From: Odobenus rosmarus divergens
Lineage: Eukaryota > Chordata > Mammalia > Carnivora > Odobenidae
Reading direction: 5' to 3'
Assembly (NCBI RefSeq): GCF_000321225.1
Contig: NW_004450397.1
Coordinates: forward strand, 4,571,213 to 4,635,212
Length of the DNA: 64,000 nt
Every line of letters begins with the position of its first letter. Position 1 is the first letter of the stretch. Below, piece after piece: positions 46,657 through 56,326 of this stretch. Made by a program: the position numbers and the translations under genes. The notes under the pieces are model-generated. The model was given only the letters and a program-made list of their open reading frames with translations, had not been told where the DNA came from and did no database searches.

Positions 46657-47408
46657 GTCAGAGGGGCCGGGTCTGCTCGGAGGGGTGGGAGGTCTCTCGG
46701 TGGGGGAGGGCACCCAGTACCATCCGTGTCCTACTGTAGGCAAAGCACTTTCCTTTCTGGTTCTGCCACTGGCATGTTCAGGGACCTTCAGGTTCATCAG
46801 GGTCTCTTTCGGGGCCCTCAGTATCTTTGGCTGTGAAAGAGACTGGGCTGGGTTCTTGAAGTCCCGTCCTTCTGACACCTCCACGTTTCTGCTTGGCTTC
46901 AGGACATAGGCAAGGAGACGGATGCTAGAGATGGACGTGGACCCACTTGAACTTGCTCAAGCTTGCTGGGATGTGTTCCTCTCACTCAGCTGCCCCCCCC
47001 CCCCCCCGCCCAGCTCAGCTCTGTTGTCTTGGGTCTTGGTCCTGGTTGGGTTGATGGAAAGGAATGGAGGTTGGCCCACTGGGTCGGGGTAGAGATCCTC
47101 CAGAGACCGCCACTTGAATTCACCTTTCCAAGTAGATCCCATTTTGGCCCCCGAAGGCCATTAACACAGAATGAAAGACGGGTGAAAATGCCCATCCATG
47201 TGACTTTCTTTAGGGGCTGGGGTGTAGCACGATGACATGTTAGCACTGTCGGAAGTCCCTGGTTCCACCAGCTAGCCGTGTGGCCGTGGGAACATCCCTT
47301 CCCTGCGCATGAGCTGCTTTCTGAGGTGGTACCCAGGGCCAGTGTTCCGTGAGCGCAGTCTCCCTCTGAGCATCGTCTTTACCCGTCTGTCCCTGTCTGC
47401 GCCCACAG
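46657..47408 (+). other. IGFBP2: IGFBP2 intron 2
   Basis: 752 bp with a GTCAGA donor and CCCACAG acceptor. It contains a C run near 46987-47007 and otherwise unique DNA. Confidence 0.9.
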
Positions 47409-47549
47409 ACCCCCTGCCAGCAGGAGTTGGACCAAGTCCTGGAGCGGATCTCCACCATGCACCTTCCAGATGAACGGGGCCCTCTGGAGCACCTCTACTC
47501 CTTACACATCCCCAACTGTGACAAGCATGGCCTGTATAACCTCAAACAG
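47409..47549 (+). CDS. IGFBP2: IGFBP2 exon 3 (start of thyroglobulin type-1 domain)
   Basis: 141 bp, phase 0 at both ends, 47 residues. It begins [16 protein letters not shown] and runs through [15 protein letters not shown], the conserved first part of the C-terminal thyroglobulin type-1 domain, which strengthens IGF binding. Position [10 protein letters not shown] has His where human IGFBP2, from memory, has Arg. A CpG-decay change CGC to CAC would explain it. Confidence 0.97.
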
Positions 47550-47784
47550 GTGAGGGAGGAGATCCTTGGCCCCGGGCCCTGGGGCCTGAGCCCCGGCTGT
47601 GCCTTGCTCCTGCACCCCTGCCCCCCATCATCCCCTGGGGTCTGAGAGCTGAGCGGGGCGTGGGGATACCAGCTACCAGGCCTGTCGGAGGCTGACTCTA
47701 CTTCCTGGGCTGTCTGCCATCAGCCCTTGGTGTCTAGCTTGGGCGGGAGCCCCTGGGAGAAGCGATGCTTCTCACTGTTTTATT

Positions 47785-47912
47785 GAGCATTAGAATCGCC
47801 TGGCAGGGACTCCTGGGCCTTACCATTCCAGAACCAAGAGTTTGCATTTCTAACAAACTCCCAGGGATTGCTGATGATCCGTGGAGCACACTTCCCAAAT
47901 CACTGATTTAAA
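47785..47912. mobile_element. MER5-like hAT fossil
   Basis: 'GAGCATTAGAATCGCCTGG', 'GAGTTTGCATTTCTAACAA', then 'TGATGATCCGTGGAGCACAC' follow the MER5 order. The inverted ends are lost. Confidence 0.65.
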
Positions 47913-48194
47913 CCATTGACATATTGCCTCTGCTGACGCCCCCGGGGCGGGGGTGTCTCACTTCCCTACCTCCCTCAGCCCAGGCAGGCATCTTGCCCCT
48001 CGAAATATCAGTCTAGTTCAAAGCTGTGTGTACACGTGCCCTCTAAGTGTAAGCCGACTACTGCATTTGGAGCTCAAAAGAAGAAATAGTGGTCTCTGCT
48101 AATGAAAAACAGGCTGTGTCCTGTCCCTTCCTGGTAACTAGAGGGATTTTCCATGGTCATTAATTAGTTTATGGGGAAGAGCAGGGACCCTGGG

Positions 48195-48370
48195 ACAGGA
48201 ATTGGCTGGGTTCTGCCTCTCAGCTAGGCCTCTTACTAGCTGTGTGACATTGGGCAAGTTACTTAACCCATCTGTGCTTCCTTCTGATCCTCTGTAAAGT
48301 GCTGAAATCACGGTGCCTGATCCACAAGGCGGTTGTGTGGATTAAATGAATGTGTATGCTAGATAAAAAC
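48195..48370 (+). repeat. MIR, well preserved
   Basis: 'CTTACTAGCTGTGTGACATT', 'GGGCAAGTTACTTAACCCAT', 'GTGTGGATTAAATGAATG' match the MIR core in order. Confidence 0.9.
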
Positions 48371-48374
48371 AGTA

Positions 48375-48492
48375 GGGGACGCCAGCTGGCTCAGTCGGAA
48401 GAGCATGCTACTCTTGATCTCAGGGTTGTGAGTTCAAGCCCCACATTGGGCATAGAGCTTACTTAAATAAATACATAAATAAACTTAAAAAA
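48375..48492 (+). mobile_element. Carnivore SINE, short type
   Basis: Head 'GGGGACGCCAGCTGGCTCAG', 'GTGAGTTCAAGCCCCACATT', then (AAAT)n/A-rich end. Confidence 0.9.
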
Positions 48493-48699
48493 TGAGAGCT
48501 AGAAACTGTAAGTGAGCAGCGTGTAGATGACTCCCACAGTGCAGGGCCCACACTAGGGCCCGTGCTGGTGTTGACTTCTACCATTACATGAGGTTTTCAC
48601 TTCACACTATAACTAAACCCCGGTCTGCTGGGTCCCGCACTGGGTGGGACCTCCCTGTGGGTGGGCATGGAGTCTTTTCAACTCGGGGCATCCCCCAAC

Positions 48700-48835
48700 A
48701 CCTAGCTAATGTGGCCCGTGGGCCAGGAGCACCCGCATCACGTGGGAGCTTGTTAGCTAAGTGGTTTCAGCCCTGCTCCAGACCTACTGAAGCGCAGTCC
48801 ACATTTTAGCGAGATCCCTGGTGCACGGTCAGGAT
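48700..48835. mobile_element. MER5-like hAT fossil
   Basis: 'GCATCACGTGGGAGCTTGTT', 'CCAGACCTACTGAAGC', then 'TTTTAGCGAGATCCCTGG' follow the MER5 order with decay. Confidence 0.55.
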
Positions 48836-48974
48836 TTCGGTCAGGGTTTCGCAGCACCGCCCCGCTGGGCTAGTTTGCACTCCCTGGAGCTGCTCAGCAA
48901 ACCTCAGGCTGAGTGAAGGGAAGAAGAGGACCAAGTCCTGGAGCGTCCTTCACGTCCTTCTCTTCTCTCCTCAG

Positions 48975-49139
48975 TGCAAGATGTCTCTGAACGGGCAGCG
49001 TGGGGAGTGCTGGTGTGTGAACCCCAACACTGGGAAGCTGATCCAGGGAGCCCCCACCATCCGGGGGGACCCCGAGTGTCATCTCTTCTACAACGAGCAG
49101 CAGGAGGCCCGTGGGGTGCACAGCCAGCGGATGCAGTAA
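48975..49139 (+). CDS. IGFBP2: IGFBP2 exon 4 (end of thyroglobulin domain, stop codon)
   Basis: 165 bp including TAA at 49137-49139, 54 residues. It starts [18 protein letters not shown], with the CWCV signature of thyroglobulin type-1 repeats. It carries the RGD integrin-binding motif at 49062-49070 (TIRGDPECH) that sets IGFBP2 and IGFBP1 apart from other family members, and ends GVHSQRMQ. All expected cysteines are present. Confidence 0.98.
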   Translation, partial: CKMSLNGQRGECWCVNPNTGKLIQGAPTIRGDPECHLFYNEQQEARGVHSQRMQ

Positions 49140-49495
49140 CCCCCAGCCGGCCGGTGCCGGGCACCCCCCGCCCCCACCCCCTCTCCAAACACTGGCAGAG
49201 AGAGGAGAGCCTTGCGTGGTGGGTGGGGAGGGTTTTCCAGGAGTGTTGACACGTGTATTTATATTTGGAAAGAGACCAGCACCGAGCTCGGCACACCCCC
49301 GCCTTCCCCCTCCCCAGCGGGAGCTGCCTGCACCCTGGCCTTCTCCTGTCCCAGCTGGGGAGGAAGGGTGCTTGCAGGGGTGGAGCTGGGGGAAAGGCTT
49401 GGGAGGGGGGAAAAGAAATTTTTATTTTTGAACCCCCGTGTTTCTTTTGCTTAAGATTAAAGGAAGGAAAAATAAACCGTGTGTCTTTTGCCTGA
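49140..49495 (+). other. IGFBP2: IGFBP2 3' UTR
   Basis: Short, GC-rich 3' UTR of about 350 bp that becomes AT-rich near its end. A 251-aa minus-strand open frame overlaps it and exon 4 but is only the antisense of this GC-rich DNA. Confidence 0.85.
49471..49476 (+). terminator. IGFBP2: IGFBP2 poly(A) signal
   Basis: AATAAA followed by a GTGTGTCTTTTG downstream element. Cleavage is expected near 49490-49500. Confidence 0.85.
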
Positions 49496-50399
49496 GTCTT
49501 TGGGGCTTCCCTGGGAAAGAGATCCAGGGCCTGCCTGTCTCGTCTGTCCAGCTCTGTCCCTGACTCCTGGGAACAGGGCCTGGGAAGGGGCAGGCATGGC
49601 TTTGGTTGGGTCGGGAATGAGAAGGATGGGTCAGGAGGAAGGGGAATGTCCTCCCTCAAGTGGCCTTGGCCTAGGGAAACTTAAAGACCCCAGTCCAGGC
49701 GAAATCCTCCAGTAAAACCACAGGAATCTGGTGTCTCCCCCTGGACTCCCAGCTGAATGAAGCTCGTGCCCCTCGGTTGCCCCCGGGTGGGCACTGAGGG
49801 AGGAGAGGTAGAGCGAGTGCCTTTCTCTCTCCCAAGCTCAGGTGCATGGCAGAGGGAGGCAGAACAGGGAGACCCTGGAATTGTGGTCCTCTGGCCCCTA
49901 AAATGAGAAGAGCTCCCTTCTGTGCGGGGGTGGGGGTGGGGTGACAGCCCTAGGGCCTCAAGGGAAGGGAGCGGGGCTGGTGTGCGCCAGCGTGTTCACG
50001 ACAGTGTTGCCTGAGAATTCAGGTGCTGCTCCAAGGGGCCCGAGTAACTGGCTTCTAGAAGAGCAACGTTAACAAAGACGGACTACACATGCACAGATGT
50101 GGACCCTATTTCTGAAGCAGAATTCTATGCGAGAGCTCAACCCACTGTGTTCTGGGGGCCCCTAACCCCTGGCGAATTGCAGGGGGCTCCCTGATGTTGT
50201 GGTGGGCCACCGGGAAAGGAGTGCTCTGCTCCCTCCTCTCCCTAGCACAGGGCACAGAGCCCCACCTTTCACTGTAGCCCCTCTTCCATGTCTGGAGTCT
50301 GACCCTTTCCTGCTGGGGAGGCGAAGGAAGGTGGCTCTGCTCCACCCATATGCTCCTGACCTTCCTTCTAGAGGCAGAGAGACACTTGGGGCCCTTATG

Positions 50400-50432
50400 G
50401 GTGGTGGTGATGGTGGTGGTGGCGGTGGGGGA
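50400..50432. repeat. (GGT)n repeat
   Basis: Imperfect GTGGTGATGGTGGTGGTGGC run. Confidence 0.8.
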
Positions 50433-50574
50433 TGAGCTTCTCCCCTTAGAAGAAAACCAGGTCCCCCAAAGCAGACCTGCCCTAGCCAGAGTGCTCTAGG
50501 TTGCACCAGGCCAAGGCCAAGGCCAGCCGGCCATTTGGTCATTTAGCTAGGCCATTTGGTCTGCTGCTCTGGAA

Positions 50575-50680
50575 GTGAGTTAATTCAGTTAGTCCTCATG
50601 AATCCATAAAGGAGGCACTATTAGCTCTACTTTACAGATGAAGAGAAAAATCTACAGAGGTGCCCAACCTCCATGGCCCA
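50575..50680 (-). repeat. MIR fragment
   Basis: Reverse core: 'TAGTCCTCATGAATCCATAA' and 'CTACTTTACAGATGAAGAG'. Confidence 0.7.
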
Positions 50681-50959
50681 GGCTGGGACCCCTAACTCCA
50701 GAGTGTGGGTGCCGCTCAACCCTGAGTTATGCTGCCCTCTCTGGGCGGAAGCAGGGCGGGCTGCCTGGAGAGAGCCTAGGGCACTCTGGACATGGGTTGG
50801 ATCTGCCCCCTGTGGGTCAGCCATCCCTCCCTGGGGTCTGATTCTCTTTCATCCATGGGTGAGGGTGCTCCTGCCACCCCTCTCTGTGCCCCTCAGCTGT
50901 AGCCCAGAGCTGGTGTCTGCTGTCTGGGGACGGGCCAGCTGGTGCTGGCTCACCCCGCA

Positions 50960-51148
50960 GCTGCAGCAGTTCTCAACCTTGGCTGACACTGGAGTTGACT
51001 GGGGCACTTAAAATACTCATGTCAGTGCCCCACCATCGGAGAGTCTGATCTGACTGGCCTGGAGTAGAGCCCAGGTAGGTTGGTTGGTTGGTTGGCTGGT
51101 TGGTTTTAAGGTTCCCAGGTGATTCTCATGCCGAGCTGGGCAAGAGGA
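50960..51148 (+). mobile_element. MER20-like hAT fossil with (TTGG)n insertion
   Basis: Begins 'CAGTTCTCAACCTTGGCTG' and ends near 'TTCCCAGGTGATTCTCATG', in MER20-type order. A (TTGG)n run lies at about 51078-51105. Confidence 0.7.
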
Positions 51149-51149
51149 A

Positions 51150-51345
51150 ATGCTGGAGTCAGGACACCTGGTTTTGAATCCTGTCCCACCGCTTGCTGTT
51201 TTATTGCCCTGGAGCTACATAACTCGCCTTATCTGAGACTCAGTTTTCCTCATCTGTCTAATGGGGATGATCTCAGCCTCAAATAGCAGGGTGATATCAA
51301 TGTGAGACTGTGGATGTGCTTTGAAAACTAGAGGACCTTATAAAA
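51150..51345 (+). repeat. MIR
   Basis: 'CTGGTTTTGAATCCTGTCCC', 'CTCAGTTTTCCTCATCTG', 'TCTAATGGGGATGATCTCAG' in order. Confidence 0.8.
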
Positions 51346-52209
51346 TGGGAGGGGTATCATGGGGCCGTTGTAGGAGTAAATACCATGCCAGCCCCCATGC
51401 CCCAAAGCTTCCGACTCGGTCATCTCTGTAATATTTTTGCAGAGTGCTTCTGAGGACATCACAACCTCCCTGCCCGTTTCTATGTCACTTGCCCACAGCC
51501 TCCCTGTCCTCTAAACCCTCTGAAGAGGAGGATTTTATGGGTGTGCGAGCAGCACTCCGCGGTGGCTATACCTACAGGAACCCCACTGACGGGTGGATAG
51601 TATACCCTCGAAACCTTTACTGACGGAAAATATTGCATCCAAGGGGGAAGATGGCTGGGCAGGGATCTTGAGGATGTCAAGCCAGCTGGAGCCTTCTGGA
51701 ACTGCCCGGCTGTGGACAAACACTGGAGCTATACTGCCACCTTGGGGCAGCACAGGAAACTGCAGCTGAGTTTACCCTGGCTCTCCGAGAGGGTCATTTT
51801 GCTTAAGCCGTGGTCCCAGGAGTCCACTGTGGGTGTTTGTTAAACTTGCAGAAGCAGGGGACCTGTCGTTGCAGGCTGCCTGAGCTAGAAGCTTGGGAAG
51901 GCATCTGGGAATCTGCACTGGGGCATGCCCTCTGGGCAATTCTAATGCATGGAATCACCCAATTTCTCTGTGACCCAATTTGTAGAAATCAGGGCACCTT
52001 CAGAACCCCTTGTTCAGAGATTATTAAGAATGTCAAGACAGCGACAGCAGAGCATTAAGCCGAGCACAGGTCCTGCGTGACTGCATGGGATGCATGCCTG
52101 GGAAGCCAGCCCTGTTCCTAAGCCCTCTGGATTTGGAGGGCCACCACTTGCAGCAACCACGGGTGTTAGACGCATCTTGAGTACTGGCTCCATTTGATGT
52201 GGTAGGTGA

Positions 52210-52405
52210 GAGCATGAGCCTGGAGGTAGGGCAGTCTTTGAACAGAATTTGGACTCTACTACTTATGACTTACTCGACTTTGGACACATTCCTAACCTCT
52301 GAGCCTCATCTACTTCATCTTTAAGTATTGGGATAATTTCTATTTCAAAGAATTGCTTTGAGAATATAAAGTCACTTCTGTGATATAGTAAGTGCTGCCT
52401 CAGTG
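52210..52405 (+). repeat. MIR
   Basis: 'TTTGGACTCTACTACTTATG', 'TTCCTAACCTCTGAGCCTC', 'GCTTTGAGAATATAAAG' in order. Confidence 0.75.
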
Positions 52406-55400
52406 GAATTAATCCTGCATCCTAGGCTCCGTGGTCGGGTTTTAGGATGTGAAGATGAAGTAGACTGTGGTCCCCGTCCTGAAGGGCTGACACTGTAGTG
52501 GACAAAACAGCCACGGAAGTCCACCCTGACCAGGGGACAGAGGTGTGCCCAGGAGCCCTTAGGAGGAATATCTGCACAGATATTGTCCCACAGGGGGTGC
52601 AAAGACAGTTGTAAGGAGGAAGCAGGGATACGGGGAAGATTTGGGGAAGGTGGGGTTCAGGCAGAGAGAGCACGAGCCACACGCGGGCTTGAGGCTCCCT
52701 GTGATGGAGGGAGGGTGCTGATAGAGAAGCAGCTGGAGAGGAAGCCAGAGGAGAGCTCGTCAGGAAGGACCTTGGGGGTCTTGCTGCGAGGTTTCCGCTT
52801 TGGACTGAAAGGACAGCATTCAAGCAGAGGATAGGCCTGACCGGATCTGTGTTTCAGAAAGCGAATCCCTACTGTGATATCTGCGAGGAGGACCTGGCAG
52901 GAAGGAATGGCAGTGATCCAGGTGAGAAAAGAGTGTGATTTGGACGAGGCAGGGCAAGTGGGGAGCAAGGTCAGATGGGAGAGTTTTCAATGAGGTGGCT
53001 GATTCCTGGGACCTGGGCGCTTGCTGGATGTAGCAGGTAAATGAGGAGTCCGCAATGACAGTAGGGGTCAGGCTCCAGCAGCTGGGTGGATGCTGGCTGG
53101 TACCATCCTCTGGGATTGCAACCAGAAGGGGAGGAGAGATATGGGAAGAGAAGAGGGGAGAGTTTAGGAGGAAAAGTGATGAGTTCAAATGTTGTTCTTG
53201 TTTTTGAACTTGTAATTTGTAAGGTGTGAGATAAGATAGGCAAGGTCCCTGAGCGTACAGGATGCTCTCATCACCCTCATGCTGACGTCTAGGTTCAAGA
53301 ACAAGACCCATTGTTTCTATCCACAAGATGTTGTTCCTGTGTGCCCCCTTCACTCCCTCTCCATCACCCACACAGCAGGAGAGGGGAGTTGTTGGAGAAG
53401 GGGCAGGAGCGGCAGGTGGGAAGGGCTGTCCTTTGGAAACAGGAAGACGGGTTTGGGAGAGGGGAACAGGGTGGTGGTTTCCTGGCTGACTCCTCAGGGG
53501 TTTAGAGGGGAAGGTAGGACACTTTCACAGGCAGGTCTTGCATTTCTCTGAGGGGGAGAAGGCAGTATGGGGAGAAACATGAAAGGGTGTTGTACACATG
53601 AGGGGATGTGGGAGTGAGACAACTCTAGCAGGTTCCACAGGCAGGATTTGGAGCTTGAGGATTCCGTGATGATAAGCCCTCACTGTGGTGAGACTTTCTC
53701 CATCAGGGCTCAGCAGGGTTGCGCGGGAGTGCCAGGGTTGGCTGGTGAGGCTTCTCCAGGGTTGAGGTGCTGCAGGGCGGGAGAGACCCAAACAGTGGAG
53801 CCCTGGGTCTCGTCTCCCTAGGGAAGGGGGCAAAGCCAGAGAGGCTTGATGGGTTGGAAAATAGAATGGGGAGGCCAAACACTCATTCTCCCATCAGTAA
53901 AATGCTGACATTGCAGCCCCCATCAGGTTTCTCGCAGTAATATAGACTATGATCAGAGTGGGAGAGTGGGGTGTTCAGACTCTCCATGTGGAGCGCTGAG
54001 GCTCAGCGTGTGGCTTCTGAGCTTTGAGGAGATGGAGACGAGACTGGTGAAGTCAAGAGCATAAGGAGTAGTGTCTCTGGAATTTAGCCTTGGACCGGCT
54101 TGGCATGCTGGGGATGGGGAGGGTGGCATATGAGCAGGCTACAGGTGCCAGCCCAGTCCTCCTGGGTCACAAAGACCCCGTGAGGGTCTGATCACCGGAG
54201 TGCTGCGTGGGTTGTTCTGATGACTCCTGAGCTGTGTGGGGTAGGGTGGGGCACGGGGCCGATCAGCCAGGAGCTGGAATCCTAGATGACCTCATGGGTG
54301 AGCAGGGAGTTCACAGTTGAGGGCTGTCAGGGCAGAGAGGAGGCCCAAGGGCAGCAGAAGAGCATGGGAGAGTGGGCCCTAAGGGAGGAGCAGTGGGGAG
54401 AAGACTCCTGGTTGGCTCCCACCCACCCCAGCAGCATGTGGGTGGCAGTAGGGTGAGCAGTTGCCGATGGAAAGGCCAGGAGACAGTCGTGCGGCAGGTG
54501 GTGCCAGGTAGCTGGACCAGCATAGCCTTCCGAATGCTACTCTTCCTGAGTCCCCCCATTAACCCCCCCTGCAAAGGAAAGTGGGAAGACTCCGGATCCT
54601 TCTCTGTACCTCCTAGTGCAGCGAGGCAGAGGCAAGGCCAAGGGGCCTGTTCCGTCTTTGCCTTTACTGCTGGGCGCTGGCTGAGGGACCGCACTGCTGA
54701 AGGGTCTCAGGGAAGAGAGTTTCAGTGACCCCTTCAGAAAGATGCACGCCCAGCGACAGGCCGACCGCTTGCCAGGCTGGGATGCTCCCAATTACTCTAC
54801 CGGCCCCGTGCCTCGGATGGGGCAGGGTGCTGGGGTTTGGACTGGGCAGAGTGGGGGTGCTGGGCCCAAGGACTGGGAGGCCCTGTAGGGTGCCATCAGG
54901 GGGGTGCATAAAGGGCAGGGTGCTGCTGTGCACCCCACACGTGAAGGGGACACATGGAGATTGGGAACAAGGGGCCCGGGAGGAAGGAAAGGCAGACGTA
55001 GGACCATGGCTGGAAGGTTAAGGTCAGAGTCAGCAGGTGTTTCATAGGTTTCTTCTTCACTGGGCAGAGACAGCTGGGGGCTGGGTAGGAGTGGGTGGTA
55101 GGATTCACATTGGTCCAGAGGTTCCCAGGAGTTAAGAGCTTATGAAGCACTAGAATAAGTAACTGAGGAATGTTCTAGAAATGCCTTCCTGAAAATCCTC
55201 TCCAAGGAAAGGAGACCCATCATGGGCTGAAGGGTAGATTAAGGCCACTTTACTTAATGGCAGGGGCTGGGATTTAGGGATGACGATAGTGACAGCAGTC
55301 GCTGAGCGTGCACTGACCACTTGCTGCCGTAAGCACGCTGCGTACCCCATTAACTCAATGGGGTATTTTGAACAGATGGAGAAGGGGGCACCCAGGTTTG

Positions 55401-55564
55401 GACGGGAGGCCGGGTCTGGGGGCTCCCCTTGGCCTTGCTTCTGCCTGGTCTGTTCTCCTGCCCTCTGGAGTGTGGCCTGAGTGGACCCCCCTGCGCCTCT
55501 CGCCCTTCACCTGCCTTCCCTGGGCCCTCGGAGGACGCTGACGCAGGCTAACTGAATGCATAAC

Positions 55565-55570
55565 TTTATT
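55565..55570 (-). terminator. IGFBP5: IGFBP5 poly(A) signal
   Basis: AATAAA on the minus strand, followed by GTTATGCATTCAG, as at the end of known mammalian IGFBP5 transcripts. Cleavage is expected near 55550. Confidence 0.85.
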
Positions 55571-55685
55571 AAATAAATGCTTTGTCATGACAAAAGACAA
55601 AGATCAAGGAGTAACATAAATTATAAGTTGAATAAATAGTATACAGCAATCTTCACTTTTTTAATAAAACGTGAGATCCTCTGGC

Positions 55686-55704
55686 TTTTTTTTTTTTTTT
55701 TTTT
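55686..55704 (-). other. Internal oligo(A) tract in the IGFBP5 mRNA
   Basis: About 18 A in the mRNA sense, roughly 140 nt before the poly(A) site. Further A-rich runs lie at 55758-55790. It may cause internal oligo-dT priming in cDNA data. Confidence 0.8.
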
Positions 55705-56318
55705 ATTTCCTCAGGTACAAAATGCTAAACAGGAGGCGAGCCCCTCCGCATTCAGGTGATTTTTTTTTTCCTGCTTTTTTTTTTTTTCCCCACAAACTGG
55801 TTTTATTTGTCGATTTATTTTTTTTCATCCTTTTCACCAGTAAAGATTATGAGCATTTATTTAAAAAAAAGTCGAAAACAAAACAAAGGGAGAGAGAATA
55901 GAGCTATGATATGTATGTACGTAAGACTACAGAGAGCTACAGTAATATGTGCTGTGGTTATTGCTGTCTTCAAAAAAGAGAAAAAAAACCGGTAGGCAAC
56001 TCGGAATCTGAAGGAATCTTGTCTGACGACTGTCTATCCGTGTGGGCTACTGTGTGGTGGTGGCGGTGGGAGATTCGGGACTCAGGCTGGTGGCGGGGGG
56101 AACCAGAGAAGTTGGGGGGGGACGGCGCAGGCGGCTGAGGCTCTCCACCTTCCCTTTCCCCTTCCAGAGCGAGGAGTTAGAGAGGGGGCCAGAGTCTGTG
56201 AGAAGGGCTAAAAGATATACTCCATTAGAAAACCAAGAAAATACGTTTATAAAAAGAAACACCAAAAACCTAGGAGAAAACAAAAGTGGAGAAAAGTGCA
56301 AAAGTAAGTCTTGCACTT

Positions 56319-56326
56319 TAGTGGTT
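56319..56326 (-). promoter_or_regulatory. miR-140-5p seed match in IGFBP5 3' UTR
   Basis: The mRNA strand reads AACCACTA, an 8-mer match to the miR-140-5p seed. Regulation of Igfbp5 by miR-140 in cartilage is established knowledge, but I only see the seed match. Confidence 0.5.

Larger units (their letters stand above)
47550..48974 (+). other. IGFBP2: IGFBP2 intron 3
   Basis: 1425 bp with a GTGAGG donor and TCCTCAG acceptor. Much of it is old repeat: MER5-like pieces, a MIR and one carnivore SINE. Confidence 0.9.
25358..49139 (+). other. IGFBP2: IGFBP2 gene (coding span, four exons)
   Basis: Insulin-like growth factor binding protein 2, a secreted protein that binds IGF-I and IGF-II and modulates their access to the IGF1 receptor. 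Four coding exons are readable at 25358-25928 (with a gap and foreign-looking segment), 46427-46656, 47409-47549 and 48975-49139. All have GT/AG junctions, phases 1, 0 and 0, and an open frame to TAA. The exon-intron plan and the C-terminal RGD and CWCV motifs are those of the family. Intron 1 is about 20.5 kb, introns 2 and 3 are 752 and 1425 bp. It converges on IGFBP5. Exons 2-4 look intact and give 177 residues plus the split junction codon. Exon 1 is not usable as given because of the gap and chimeric segment. Confidence 0.97.
49496..55549. other. Intergenic region between convergent IGFBP2 and IGFBP5
   Basis: About 6 kb with no gene recognised. It holds MIRs, a MER20-like fossil with an internal (TTGG)n run, (TGG)n near 50400-50430, and otherwise GC-rich unique DNA. 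The minus-strand frame at 52820-53371 and others lack any domain. Confidence 0.7.

Noticed and set aside
48904..49659. 251-codon open frame on the minus strand over IGFBP2 exon 4 and 3' UTR
   Set aside because: It is antisense to well-supported coding sequence in GC-rich DNA, has no domain, and is proline/arginine rich as expected by chance.
56313..56320. GCACTTTA as a miR-17 family target
   Set aside because: It is on the plus strand, while the IGFBP5 mRNA is the minus strand, so it would not be present in the transcript as a target.
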